Assembly: GCA_963780815.1 (NCBI GenBank)
Contig: CAWADG010000002.1
Coordinates: forward strand, 1-64,000
Direction: 5' to 3'
From: VRUE01 sp963780815
GTDB taxonomy: Bacteria > Actinomycetota > Thermoleophilia > Solirubrobacterales > 70-9
Length of the DNA stretch: 64,000 bases
This document shows positions 53,515 to 62,228 of the stretch, piece after piece. The number at the start of each line of letters is the position of its first letter. Position 1 is the first letter of the stretch. A model generated the notes under the pieces. The model searched no databases, was not told the origin of the DNA, and was given only the letters and a program-made list of their open reading frames with translations. The position numbers were made by a program, and so were the translations under genes.

Positions 53515-53640
53515 GGATCAGCACACCGAACTAAGTGGGGTTCTTGAGCGGAGCCATCTTGCCGTTCAGGGCTGAGAGGACTAACCCTGTTCTCGCTCGG
53601 GAATGCCTCTACTCATGGCCCGACGATTGGCCCGACGATC

Positions 53641-54597
53641 TTACTGCCGGTGTCCGGGCCGATAACCGATCCGCGAGCTGATGTGGCGTCTCGCGGTCTT
53701 CGACTCAGGAAGCCCGGGCGCGGCGACAAAGACGTGAAAAGCGCCAGCGGCCACGAGCATCGAGAAGTCGGCGCCGGCATCCCGGCAGGCAACTGCGAGC
53801 CTCTCTGAGTCTGGGTAGAGAATGTCGGCCGTGCCGGTCACGACGGTGATCGGACAAAGGCCTCCCATCTCGCCGTAGATCGGGCTCACCTGGCTCGCTG
53901 TGAGCGGCAGATCCCTGGCCCAGTGTCCGGCGGCATGAAGTAGGCCTGGGGCAGCGAGGATTGGATCGCGAGCGCGGCCCGCCGTGAGATCTGGATCCGG
54001 CATCGAGAGATCCAGCCATGGCGAGACAAGAAGCAGGTGTGCGGGCAGGGGGCGGTCCTGGTCGCGCAGGTGCTGGGCGGTGGCCAGGGCCAGCCCACCT
54101 CCGGCGGAATCGCCGGCAAGCACGGGCGCCTTGCCCTCGGCGGCAGCCATCTCCGCCACCAGATCCGCAATCGTGGGGATCACGGTTTTCGTGCTGCTCC
54201 CGGGGGCCAGCGGGTAAGGAGCCATGTGAACCCTCGTCTGGTTGTCCTCGGCCAGGGCCTCGACGATCGACCAGTGCGTCTTCATCGCCGGGTAGAGGTG
54301 GGCGTTGCCCGGAAGGTAGAGGATCGACGGGGTCTGAAGATCGGATCCGCGCGGCTCGATGCTCACCGTGGAGAGTCCCGCGTAGGTGGTCGACCGTATC
54401 TGAAACCTTCGGTCGAGGCGACCGGGTCGCGGGGCGGCGCCGGCGCGCTGTTTCTTCGTTATCTGGGCCTCGGTCCGTTCGGCACTGCCGAACATCCGCT
54501 TCACGCCGTTGAACCTGATCAAGGTCTTGACCAGCGACATTCGTATCGAGGGTCCGTCGACGTCGACGCGAGCACCACATTTGGACAGGTCGGACAT
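53641..54597 (-). CDS. Alpha/beta hydrolase, hormone-sensitive-lipase type
   Basis: 318 residues from the ATG at 54597. The nucleophile elbow GDSAGGG, PWLDLSMPDPDL and HVFVAAPGLPESK (catalytic His) define the fold-3/HSL family of esterases. Unusually, the oxyanion motif HGGG is replaced by LPGNAHLYP. The N-terminal 60 residues are an extra helical segment. It probably hydrolyses an ester or acts on a hydrophobic acyl chain. Confidence 0.82.
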   Translation of the reverse strand: MSDLSKCGARVDVDGPSIRMSLVKTLIRFNGVKRMFGSAERTEAQITKKQRAGAAPRPGRLDRRFQIRSTTYAGLSTVSIEPRGSDLQTPSILYLPGNAHLYPAMKTHWSIVEALAEDNQTRVHMAPYPLAPGSSTKTVIPTIADLVAEMAAAEGKAPVLAGDSAGGGLALATAQHLRDQDRPLPAHLLLVSPWLDLSMPDPDLTAGRARDPILAAPGLLHAAGHWARDLPLTASQVSPIYGEMGGLCPITVVTGTADILYPDSERLAVACRDAGADFSMLVAAGAFHVFVAAPGLPESKTARRHISSRIGYRPGHRQ

Positions 54598-54741
54598 GGC
54601 ATCTAACTTCCTTTCGAGGTGCCGGAGCGGACGCGGAAGGACGAACTTGGCCGAAGGGAAAGGGTCGACCCGGCCCAAGCCGTTGCAGCGTGAGCTGCAC
54701 CGTCGCGGCGCCGCTTCCCCCCGGCACAGGCTTAGTCACGA

Positions 54742-55242
54742 TCACTCGGGCGACTCGCCGCTCTCCGCCAGGCGGGCCAGCTGGTCGAGCCAACGCTGGT
54801 GCTGGCGCAGCATCTGCGGCCTCATCATCGGACGGACCAGTCTCGGCAGGAAGCCGTTCTGGGTCTCCTCGGTGACAATCTCCCATTCGTCGGCGTCGGC
54901 GTCGAGCAACCAGGCGTGATGGGCAGTGGCGCCCAGGCCTTCGCCGGTCCAGGCGAGCCTCTTGAAGGGCTCAAACTCCGTGATTTCAGTGGTCACAAGG
55001 GCCCCGAAGGTGATCCAGGAGAACTTACTTCCGAGGCGGAGCTGCGGCCACTCACCAGAACGGTGGCGAATGCGTTTGGCGTTGCTGTAGAAGCGGTGCC
55101 AATGTTCTGGACGAGTCAGCCAGGTCCACACGAGCTCCGGGTCGGCAGTGGTCACCGTCTTGTTGGAGACGTAGATCGATGCCCCCTCCGGCTCGTGACC
55201 TTTCGGCCACCTGACGCGCGTCTGGGCGGTATTGGTGCTCAT
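54742..55242 (-). CDS. SRPBCC-family (START/Bet v1-like) protein
   Basis: 166 residues from the ATG at 55242. Polyketide-cyclase/dehydrase-type fold: DPELVWTWLTRPEHW, FEPFKRLAWTGEGLGATAHH and a C-terminal helix. The family binds hydrophobic ligands in a cavity. Its start overlaps the stop of the shortened reductase gene (ATGA), so they form an operon with the quinone reductase upstream. Confidence 0.82.
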   Translation of the reverse strand: MSTNTAQTRVRWPKGHEPEGASIYVSNKTVTTADPELVWTWLTRPEHWHRFYSNAKRIRHRSGEWPQLRLGSKFSWITFGALVTTEITEFEPFKRLAWTGEGLGATAHHAWLLDADADEWEIVTEETQNGFLPRLVRPMMRPQMLRQHQRWLDQLARLAESGESPE

Positions 55243-55490
55243 TGAACCGTTCCTCTCTCGACTGGATTTCCGTTTACCGTCAGATAGGTGGCACTTACGT
55301 CTGCGGCTCCGTGCCCATCGGCGATGGCGGATTCGAAGCACTCTCGGATCGCCGTGGTGGCTCCGAGCTGGAGTCCGCCGTAGGCGTCCGGCGTCCGGTT
55401 CCAGACGAGCGTCTCGTGGCCGGCGTCGATGAGGCTGAGGGCCATCCCCGAACCCATCGCGCCGAGGCCGAGCACGGCTACCGATGCCAT
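55239..55490 (-). pseudogene. Internally deleted imine-reductase/hydroxyisobutyrate-dehydrogenase-like gene
   Basis: Only 83 residues remain. The N-terminal Rossmann strand and loop (VAVLGLGAMGSGMA, VWNRTPD) is joined directly to a C-terminal helix (AIRECFESAIADGHGAADVSA) typical of the same family's dimerisation domain. About 200 residues between are missing in frame. Both ends, including the ATGA coupling, are preserved. It cannot bind substrate normally. Confidence 0.6.
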
Positions 55491-56431
55491 CGTGCCTCAG
55501 GCCCCTCGACCGCGCCGTTGACGGTCAGGACGGCGTTGCCGCGGACCTTCCGAGCGAACATGTCTTCGATGGCGCTTCCGGTGGCCGTCCAATCGCCGAG
55601 GAAGCCGACCTCGGGCGTCAGCCGGCCGGATACCGTGAGGTCGACCAGGGTGGAAAGATCCTCTGCGATCCCGGTCGGGACGTCGAGGTAGTGGAACTTC
55701 TGCATGGTCGCGCTGAGGCCCCCGGCCCAGTCGAAGAAGTCGAGGGTCGGCGGCGTCATGCTGGCCTGCCCGAACCAGACGAACAGCCCGTGCGGGGCGA
55801 GGGTGCGCCAGGCGGCCTGGGTCGAGTCGCCGCCGACAGAGTCCAGGACGACATCGAACGGGCCCTCGGCATCCTGCACATGGGTGACGATGGCGTGCGC
55901 GCCGAGCTCGAGAAGACGCTCGCCTCGCTCCGTGCTGGCCGTCACTGCGGTCACCCGCGCTCCCTGCGCGGCGGCGAGCTCTATGAAGAAGTGTCCGACT
56001 CCGCCGGACGCGCCGGTGAGCAGAACGTTGCGGCCGTAGAGCGGACCCACTACTCGCAGGAGTCGCAGAGCCGTCAGCCCTGCAAGCCCGAGCGTGGCTG
56101 CATCGGTGCTCGAAATCTCCTCCGGGAGCTCGACCATCTGGTCGGAGGCGATCGCCACCCGCTCGGCCCAGCCGCCTTTTTCGAGGTGAGCAAGGACGCG
56201 CGACCCGACGGCCGGCCCGCTGCCGTCGGCGCAGGCCGTGACCACCGTGCCCGAAACATCTTTGCCCGGACGCCAGCCCGTGCCTTCACGCATGAGCTGG
56301 AGGGCCTCGCCCCTGTTGATCGAGAAAGCTTCTACGGCGATCACCGCCTGATCGGAGTTGGGGGAGGGTTCCTCAACGTCCACCATCTCGATCGTGAGGG
56401 AGCCGTCGCTCTTGACTTCAAAGGCCTTCAT
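55478..56431 (-). CDS. Quinone-oxidoreductase-type medium-chain dehydrogenase (zinc-free)
   Basis: 317 residues. INRGEALQLM, GKDVSGTVV, NVLLTGASGGVGHFFIELA (NADPH loop) and VLDSVGGDSTQAAWRT are typical of zeta-crystallin-like NADPH-dependent quinone or enoyl reductases; zinc ligands are absent. It is divergent from an HxlR regulator, the usual arrangement for an electrophile-induced reductase. It leads the operon ending at 54742. Confidence 0.87.
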   Translation of the reverse strand: MKAFEVKSDGSLTIEMVDVEEPSPNSDQAVIAVEAFSINRGEALQLMREGTGWRPGKDVSGTVVTACADGSGPAVGSRVLAHLEKGGWAERVAIASDQMVELPEEISSTDAATLGLAGLTALRLLRVVGPLYGRNVLLTGASGGVGHFFIELAAAQGARVTAVTASTERGERLLELGAHAIVTHVQDAEGPFDVVLDSVGGDSTQAAWRTLAPHGLFVWFGQASMTPPTLDFFDWAGGLSATMQKFHYLDVPTGIAEDLSTLVDLTVSGRLTPEVGFLGDWTATGSAIEDMFARKVRGNAVLTVNGAVEGPEARWHR

Positions 56432-56465
56432 TCCTGCCAGCTTCCATGGTGCTTTGGTTGCTAAC

Positions 56466-56491
56466 TGTCATGTTGGTCACCATAGATGACA
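56466..56491. promoter_or_regulatory. Inverted repeat in the HxlR/reductase divergent promoter
   Basis: TGTCAT (56466-56471) and ATGACA (56486-56491) form a perfect 6-bp inverted repeat, centre to centre 20 bp, between the two divergent genes. The spacing fits a dimeric winged-helix regulator. It is the likely HxlR operator. Confidence 0.5.
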
Positions 56492-56537
56492 AGCCTCTGA
56501 TTTGGAAGACAGCACTATTTTGTGCTATAGGTACCTA

Positions 56538-56927
56538 ATGGAAACCGTTAAATGGGATGTGCTCAAGGCGCGCTGTCCGACCCGCCAGGTCCTGGCCCGG
56601 ATCGCCGACAAGTGGACGATGCTCGTGATCACGGCGCTGGAGGGAGAGGAGGCTCTCCGCTTCTCTGAGCTACGCCGGCGGATTGAGGGCATCAGCCAGA
56701 AGATGCTCACGCAGACCCTGCGCGCGCTTGAGCGCGACGGGCTCGTCGACAGGACGGTATATCCGACTGTCCCTGTCACCGTCGAGTACCGACTCACCCA
56801 GCTTGGGCAGAGCCTGACCGATGCCGTCGACGCGATCCGTGACTGGGCTTACGGGAATATGCCCGAGATCGACGAGGCACGCGAAACGTTCGATGCTCGG
56901 ACTGAGAACGAGGAGGAGGCTGCCTGA
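56538..56927 (+). CDS. HxlR-family transcriptional regulator
   Basis: 129 residues from ATG 56538. Winged-helix core with CPTRQVLARIADKWTM and RFSELRRRIEGISQKMLTQTLR, both diagnostic for HxlR. The Cys near the N-terminus is the position used for redox or electrophile sensing in QorR/YodB relatives. It probably controls the quinone-reductase operon opposite. Confidence 0.9.
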   Translation: METVKWDVLKARCPTRQVLARIADKWTMLVITALEGEEALRFSELRRRIEGISQKMLTQTLRALERDGLVDRTVYPTVPVTVEYRLTQLGQSLTDAVDAIRDWAYGNMPEIDEARETFDARTENEEEAA

Positions 56928-57316
56928 CTACGAACTATCACTTGGTTAGTTCAGGCCACTAGTCGATTGTCCTTAACTGGGTCGTCGCTGAACTCCCTCT
57001 AATTCCGGTCGGTAAAAGGCTGCATGTCGAAGCGATTTCATGACAGCCACCGATCTCGATTGGTGTCGCACTTCTGATCATCGCGACGGTTTCGCCGGGT
57101 TCGACTTTGCCGTCCCGCGTCCCGCCGGGAAAGACGACGACGTATTCGTGGGCCGCCATCAGGGCACGAGGGTTCTTGCGCGTTCCCGCACCATCCCGCA
57201 GAGCTCCAGCAGATTCCGCCAAACCGGGACCGGTAATGCCCATGCTCGCCGAGCCTCGGCTCCAGATATGGCGGCGCTTCCAGAGCTCCGCCAGCATGAA
57301 GCGGAACTCGACCCGA
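56928..57316. other. Intergenic stretch, possible minor remnant
   Basis: I find no supported gene. A minus-strand frame around 57050-57160 reads MAAHEYVVVFPGGTRDGKVE, which may be a coding scrap, but it has no recognisable family. The end shares ACTAGGCGAGCGATCCTTCC with the region at 50104. Confidence 0.35.
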
Positions 57317-57973
57317 CTAGGCGAGCGATCCTTCCGTCTGCAACCGCCTCACCACATCAGTTGAGCTGATCAGATCGACGCCGATGTTGATCATCTCCAT
57401 CTCGCCACGCTCGTACAGCCCAGAAATCGCGTCGCGTGCCAGCACGACGCGGAAGTCGCGCTCGCTTGCCTCATAGATCGAGGTCCGCGGGCAGTTGGGG
57501 TAGTTACAGCCGCAGAACACCAGGCTGGTGACCTCCTGCACTTCGAGATGCTCCTCCAGGGGTGTCCGATAGAAGGCTCCCCAGCGCGGCTTGTAGATCA
57601 CCGTCTCATTTGCTCCCAGGGATTGAATGCCGCCAGCGAGCAGCAACTCGTGATCGAGAGTCAGATCGGGCGTAGGCAGCAGCGGAGCTGCCAGCTGCGA
57701 GCCCGCTGAGCCCGGGGTCAGGATCTGGGCTCCGCCCTCGACGGCCCTTCGCCGGCAGAGGTCGACGTTGCTCCCGTCCGGTTGGTATAGGCGGACGACA
57801 TGCACGATCGGCCGGCCCATCTCACGGAAGGCCTCGACCAGAACTCGCATGGGGTCGAGTGCGGAGGAGGTACCGGCGATCTCCAAAGGCCCGCCGTCCA
57901 GCACGTCGCGCTGGGTGTCGATTGTGATCAGCGCGGCGGCAGTGAAATCCGGGTGAGTGTAGGGGTCATTCAC
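57317..57973 (-). CDS. Isochorismatase-like cysteine hydrolase
   Basis: 218 residues. The triad is visible: Asp19 (LITIDT), Lys128 (VIYKPRWGAF) and Cys161 (CNYPNCPRT). The family includes N-carbamoylsarcosine amidohydrolase, nicotinamidase and ureidoacrylate hydrolase. A carbamoyl amino acid is attractive given the HyuAB genes, since HyuAB plus N-carbamoylsarcosine hydrolase make the creatinine route, but the distance from the island is 8 kb. The C-terminal third is duplicated at 50105. Confidence 0.82.
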   Translation of the reverse strand: MNDPYTHPDFTAAALITIDTQRDVLDGGPLEIAGTSSALDPMRVLVEAFREMGRPIVHVVRLYQPDGSNVDLCRRRAVEGGAQILTPGSAGSQLAAPLLPTPDLTLDHELLLAGGIQSLGANETVIYKPRWGAFYRTPLEEHLEVQEVTSLVFCGCNYPNCPRTSIYEASERDFRVVLARDAISGLYERGEMEMINIGVDLISSTDVVRRLQTEGSLA

Positions 57974-58277
57974 CGCGGGACGAGTCTAACTGCGCGGTCA
58001 CTGCGCGGGCGTTGATCGGCCGCTCGGGGGCTGACTCTGAGATTGCTCACGCGGGCCGAAGGATCGCCTCGGTGGATCTGCGCCGCTAGCAAACCGAGCA
58101 AAACCAGAGGGAACCGGAGCGAACCGAGCGATGCTCAGCCGAGCTTAGATTGATTCGACTCGGCCGATGCGTCTGATTGTGGTCCACGCGGCCGCCGGAT
58201 CGAATCCGGTCGTCCACCCTAAGAAACGAGGGTGCCATCGCCCCGATGAACTGCGGCGCTGCCACCGCGCCTGCCAG
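57974..58277. other. Intergenic stretch without a supported gene
   Basis: It contains the short run AAACCGAGCAAAACC..GGAACCGGAGCGAACCGAGC (58092-58130), a loose repeat of ACCGAGC/ACCGGAGC. No reading frame or hairpin convinces me. Confidence 0.4.
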
Positions 58278-59054
58278 TCAGCCCTCCTTGAAAGAAACGA
58301 GGCTCAGAGTCTCGACCGGGCCCTTGACCGCGATCTCGCGGGCAGTGCCGACTCCGCGAACGTAGTACTTGTTGTCAACGGTTCCCGGCTCGAGCGGTGT
58401 CCACTCCCGAGTACGCAGCGCCTTCTGGGTGGTGACGAAGGGGACCGAGACGCTCGCTTTCAGGTCAAGGACTTCGAAGTGGTCTTCGGCTTCGCCTTTG
58501 AGGAACTCTTGGCGGCCGACCAGGCCGACCTTGGGGTGGCCCGGGATGAGAACCCCCGCGCGGGCGCCTTTGACCCCGGCTTCGAAGGAGCCTTCGGTGC
58601 TCGTCGGCTTCCCCTGTGAGTCGAGCTCTTCGGTTTCCTCGCCGAAATACCAGACGTTCCCACCGTGGTCCTGGGCGTAGAAGTCGTCGGTGACCTCCTC
58701 CGGCTTGCCGTTCACCTTGACCACGTCGTGGACGACGGTGGTGGCGACACCGAGGATCCGCTTGGTGCGGTGAGTGGCCGTGACGGTGTCGGTGGTCCTC
58801 ACGCCATTCTTGAGGCCCCGGTAGTGCCAGACGCTGCCCGGCTTCAGCGGGAACCAGGGGTTGCTGACCACCGGCACGAACTCGCTCGGGCTGATCGTCG
58901 CCGGCCAGCCCGGCCCGGCGCCCGAGTCGATCGTTCCCGAGGCCGGGGCGCCGGAACCGGCGGCGGCCGCCGCCGGCATGACCCCGGCCAGCGCGCATGA
59001 CACCGCCAGCGCCAGGAGCGCCTTGCTCGCAAATGACCGCCGCTTCAGATTCAT
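58278..59054 (-). CDS. Exported hypothetical protein
   Basis: 258 residues from the ATG at 59054. A clear signal peptide (RRSFASKALLALAVSCALAG, Ala-rich cleavage region near residue 32). The mature part has beta-rich lipocalin- or SpoIID-like repeats, FVPVVSNPWFPLKPGSVWHYRG, and a run of HGGNVWYFGEE. This resembles the DUF3108/YceI-like secreted proteins I know only by pattern. Function unknown. Confidence 0.75.
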   Translation of the reverse strand: MNLKRRSFASKALLALAVSCALAGVMPAAAAAGSGAPASGTIDSGAGPGWPATISPSEFVPVVSNPWFPLKPGSVWHYRGLKNGVRTTDTVTATHRTKRILGVATTVVHDVVKVNGKPEEVTDDFYAQDHGGNVWYFGEETEELDSQGKPTSTEGSFEAGVKGARAGVLIPGHPKVGLVGRQEFLKGEAEDHFEVLDLKASVSVPFVTTQKALRTREWTPLEPGTVDNKYYVRGVGTAREIAVKGPVETLSLVSFKEG

Positions 59055-59329
59055 CGTTTGTTCTCCTCGTCTCGAGCTCAGTGATGGGTCATGCGGACGA
59101 GATCGATCCGCTCCTTCGAATTCCAGGGCGGCGAGCTCCGCGGTGAGTGCGATGGCGATGCCGGTCTGGAACTCCCGCCGTCTCATACTCGATCGGAGGA
59201 CAAGCTACGGCGACCCCGTGAAACTGCGATGAAAGCAATCTGAGGTGGAGACTAAGAATTGCGCCGAAGATTTCATCGCGCTTTCACGCGCTTTTCATCA
59301 TCGCCACGGAAGCTGAATTTAGAATCACG

Positions 59330-59494
59330 ATGCGAGTGCTCCATAGTCGCGCGCTGTGGAAAGCGGAGGCGGTCTCCTACGACGCGATCATCCTCGATCT
59401 GATGCTGCCTGGGATTGACGGGCTGGAAGTCTGCAGCCGGCTGCGCGAGGCGCGCGGCTGGTCCGCCGGGGTACTACCGGGGGTACTGAACTGA
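59330..59494 (+). pseudogene. Fragment of an OmpR-type response regulator
   Basis: A 54-residue frame starts MRVL, then jumps to ALWKAEAVSYDAIILDLMLPGIDGLEVCSRL, the receiver stretch around the phosphoacceptor Asp. About 40 residues after MRVL and everything after the receiver are missing, so both an internal deletion and a truncation are seen. The AT-rich upstream region (59230-59320) looks like a former promoter. Confidence 0.7.
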
Positions 59495-59570
59495 GAGCCG
59501 GGTCGGGCGGACATTTTCCGATCGATCTGCAGCGCTTCATGCCCGAGTATCTGGAGTAGCCTCCGAGGTC

Positions 59571-60851
59571 GTGTCGCCGTTTCGTTCGCTCGGGATGCTT
59601 GTCATCGTCGGCCTGGCAGTTCTGAGCGCTACGCCCGCACAGGCGGCCTACCCGGGCGCCAACGGAAAGATCTTTTTCCACGCCTGCGGCGACGAATGTC
59701 CGCACATCGACATCTACTCGGTCAATCCCGATGGCAGCGAACTGCACAATCTGACCGAAGGCCTGACGGCGAGCGAAGGCCTGCCTAACAATGCCTTCTA
59801 CCCGTCGGTGTCGGCTGACGGGAAACGGGCGACCTTCGGCGTTGACTCGCAGGCGACCGCAGAGATCTGGGTCATGAACACCGACGGCAGCAACCCGGTG
59901 CAGCTGACCAAAGACAAACTGCTGGACCAGGAGCCCGCGATTTCGCCGGACAGCTCGCGGATCGCCTGGAACCAGTGGTCGCCTGAAGTCCCTGAAGGGG
60001 AATTCACCGACGCCGACATCTGGGTGATGGGCTCCAACGGCTCGAGCCAGGAACTCCTCTTCAACGGTCCCGGCACAGACACCTTCCCGCAGTTCACTCC
60101 CGACGGGGAGACGATCGTGATGACCGCGGAGACCGGCGACCGCGACATCCGCAAGATCCCCTCGACTCCGGTCGTGCCGCCGCTCACGGAAGCGACCGGC
60201 CTGGCCGAGGACAACGAACTGATAGAGACGGATCCGTCGGTCTCGCCCGACGGGAGCAGGGTCGCCTTCGCCCAGACATCGATCGCCTCATCTGGGGGCC
60301 CCTTCGACATCTACAGCGTCGGCATCGATGGTGGCGCGACGACGCCCTTCTACTCCACCGCTGCTAATGAGACCTCGCCTGCCTACTCGCCTGACGGCAC
60401 CAAGATGGTCTTTCTCAGGGACGGGCAGCCGATGATTGGCAACGCCGACGGCGGCGGCACGCCCGTCCCGCTCGAAGTAGGCCTCCTTCTTTCAATCGGC
60501 GGGCTCGAATGGGCGCCGGCGCAGGCCGCGCCGAGCGGCAGCCCGGGCGGGGGCGGCCCGGCGGGCGCTGGAGCATCGGACACCACACCCCCGCAGACGA
60601 AGATCCGGAAGGGCCCGAAGGGCAAGCTGCATTCGTCGAAGGCGACCTTCCGCTTCCGTTCGACCGAGGCCGCCTCGACCTTCAAGTGCAAGCTGGACCG
60701 CAGGAAAGCCGCCCCCTGTCGATCGCCGAAGACCTACCGGGGTTTGAAGGAGGGACAGCACATCTTTGAAGTCTTCGCAATCGACGCGGCCGGCAACCGC
60801 GACCGGAGCCCGGCGAAACGCCGGTTCACGGTCGTCGAGCCAGTTCCCTAG
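59571..60851 (+). CDS. Secreted TolB-like/WD40-PD40 beta-propeller protein
   Basis: 426 residues from GTG 59571. Signal peptide (MLVIVGLAVLSATPAQA), then PD40 repeats, each ending in a D-G/S-x-x-(I/V)-A-F pattern (DGKRATFGVD, DSSRIAWNQW, DGSRVAFAQT, DGTKMVFLRD). A Pro/Gly linker and a C-terminal Ig-like module with Cys and a basic RRF(T) tail (AIDAAGNRDRSPAKRRF) follow, common in Thermoleophilia. It is extracellular; ligand unknown. Confidence 0.8.
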   Translation: MSPFRSLGMLVIVGLAVLSATPAQAAYPGANGKIFFHACGDECPHIDIYSVNPDGSELHNLTEGLTASEGLPNNAFYPSVSADGKRATFGVDSQATAEIWVMNTDGSNPVQLTKDKLLDQEPAISPDSSRIAWNQWSPEVPEGEFTDADIWVMGSNGSSQELLFNGPGTDTFPQFTPDGETIVMTAETGDRDIRKIPSTPVVPPLTEATGLAEDNELIETDPSVSPDGSRVAFAQTSIASSGGPFDIYSVGIDGGATTPFYSTAANETSPAYSPDGTKMVFLRDGQPMIGNADGGGTPVPLEVGLLLSIGGLEWAPAQAAPSGSPGGGGPAGAGASDTTPPQTKIRKGPKGKLHSSKATFRFRSTEAASTFKCKLDRRKAAPCRSPKTYRGLKEGQHIFEVFAIDAAGNRDRSPAKRRFTVVEPVP

Positions 60852-61251
60852 CCCCCGAGGCCCCTCACTTCCGTTCACGGCTCCCGGACGGGACGAGCGC
60901 AGAGCGGCGGAACTGCTCGGCGGTGCAGCCGTGGCCCCTGACACTGGGCTTGGCCGCGGAGCGGACCGAACAGCCCCTGGACCGCACAAGGTGAAGGAAT
61001 TCGGGCCGGCACTTCGCGACACCTTCCCGTACGGCTGCGCTCAGGCCACAGCGGAGATGCGCTCGACTATGCGCGGGTGGTAGCGAGAGACGAATCGGGC
61101 CCGGTATCGGTCGTCGCTACCACCGCCAGAATCGCTGCAAATGAGCACCTTTCGGGATCTAGATGTGCGCCTATGCATGCACGCCTGCACTGCCCCCCGG
61201 TTACGAGACTGCTCGCAGGGGTCGTGTCGTTCAGCGCTCTAGGCTCCGGCA
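60852..61251. other. Intergenic region with one copy of a direct repeat
   Basis: No supported gene. It contains repeat copy 61091-61163 (see 61536-61612). The flanks are otherwise plain GC-rich sequence. Confidence 0.4.
61091..61163. repeat. Direct repeat, copy 1
   Basis: CGAATCGGGCCCGGTATCGG is followed by TCGCTACCACCGCCA and, less well conserved, CAAATGAG..CCTT and a CTAGA. The same order occurs at 61536-61612. Copy 2 includes the last codon and stop of the VOC gene, so copy 1 looks like a duplicated gene end or 3' region without its gene. Confidence 0.6.
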
Positions 61252-61515
61252 GTGTCACGCGACTTCAAGATCCGCGGTTACACCGTCGGCCAGTTCCCAA
61301 ACCCGCCCCTGTGGGTCGCGCTCGCGGCGCTCCTCATGGCGCGGCTCACCGACGAGGCCAGCACCGTCAATGATCTCGCGCGCGCAGTCTTCTACGTCGC
61401 GCTCACGGTCTGGGCCTACGAGGAGGCCGCGAGCGGCGTCAATGGCTTTCGGAGGGCGCTCGGGGCAGTTGCGCTTGTGCTGATCGTGGTCGCCGTTTCG
61501 CGGGCGGTCGGCTAG
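61252..61515 (+). CDS. Small hypothetical membrane protein
   Basis: 87 residues from GTG 61252. Two or three hydrophobic segments: PLWVALAALLMARLTDEAS, LARAVFYVALTVWAYEEAAS and LGAVALVLIVVAVSRAVG. Such short proteins are frequent in actinobacteria; function unknown. It lies between the two copies of the 61.1/61.5 kb repeat. Confidence 0.7.
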   Translation: MSRDFKIRGYTVGQFPNPPLWVALAALLMARLTDEASTVNDLARAVFYVALTVWAYEEAASGVNGFRRALGAVALVLIVVAVSRAVG

Positions 61516-61535
61516 CGGCGGGTGAGAACGGGAGG

Positions 61536-61612
61536 CGAATCGGGCCCGGTATCGGTCTCGCTACCACCGCCAAGGGTTCCTCCAAATGAGACCCTTGCCG
61601 CCGGGTCTAGAC
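61536..61612. repeat. Direct repeat, copy 2
   Basis: Matches 61091-61163 over its first 35 bp almost exactly and more weakly afterwards. It covers the region just downstream of, and including the stop codon of, the VOC gene (61607). Confidence 0.6.
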
Positions 61613-62044
61613 GGTGACGCCCTTGCGGCGGAGCTCGTCGCGGGCTGCGTCTGTCTTCGGGGGCCCCTCGATGCCCATTGCTTGGAACACCCCTGGCGCC
61701 TTGATGAACTGGATGTCTCGGTAGTCGACAACTTGAACGTGGTTGCCCCAGGGATCCAGGAAGTCGAGGGAGCCGCTTCCTTGGACGTCAACGTCGGCGT
61801 CCCGAAGCGCCGCGCGGACCCTCTCCTTGTCATCGACGACGAGGCCGAAGTGCCGGCCTCGGTCGTCGGGTTGCGTTCGGCCAGCCGCGAGCGCGATGAA
61901 CTGATCCCCCATATCAATGAAGGCCATCGACGTGCCGACCCTGCCGCGCAGCTCGAAGTCGAAGAAGCGTCCGTACCAGGCGAGCGCCTCGTCGACCTCA
62001 CCGACCTCAAGCGCGACGTGATTGATCCCGATGAGGCGTGCCAC
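61607..62044 (-). CDS. Glyoxalase/VOC-superfamily protein
   Basis: 145 residues from the GTG at 62044. INHVALEVGEVDEALAWYGRFFDF at the start, GRHFGLVVDD for the second module and DPWGNHVQVVDYRD with the terminal metal/substrate strand. This VOC fold handles dioxygenation, isomerisation or resistance. The start was chosen because an upstream stretch lacks VOC features. Confidence 0.85.
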   Translation of the reverse strand: MARLIGINHVALEVGEVDEALAWYGRFFDFELRGRVGTSMAFIDMGDQFIALAAGRTQPDDRGRHFGLVVDDKERVRAALRDADVDVQGSGSLDFLDPWGNHVQVVDYRDIQFIKAPGVFQAMGIEGPPKTDAARDELRRKGVTV

Positions 62045-62167
62045 CGCAGCCGACCCTAGCGGCTTTCCGGTTTCCTGCGACAAAAGGCCAGCACCTCGCG
62101 CAACGTGGGGACCGCTCTCTGCCGCTCGGCGGTGATCGCCGACCCACAAGAACATTACGCGGCGAGG

Positions 62168-62190
62168 CCCCGCCCGGCGACCGGGCGGGG
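62168..62190. terminator. Strong GC hairpin, no T tail
   Basis: CCCCGCCCGG and CCGGGCGGGG form a perfect 10-bp stem around CGA, located between the VOC promoter side and the efflux-pump remnant. In a high-GC genome such stems can terminate transcription without a U run. Confidence 0.55.
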
Positions 62191-62228
62191 CTCATCTCGA
62201 GGGCCCGAGATCGCATGGAGGATGGGCG

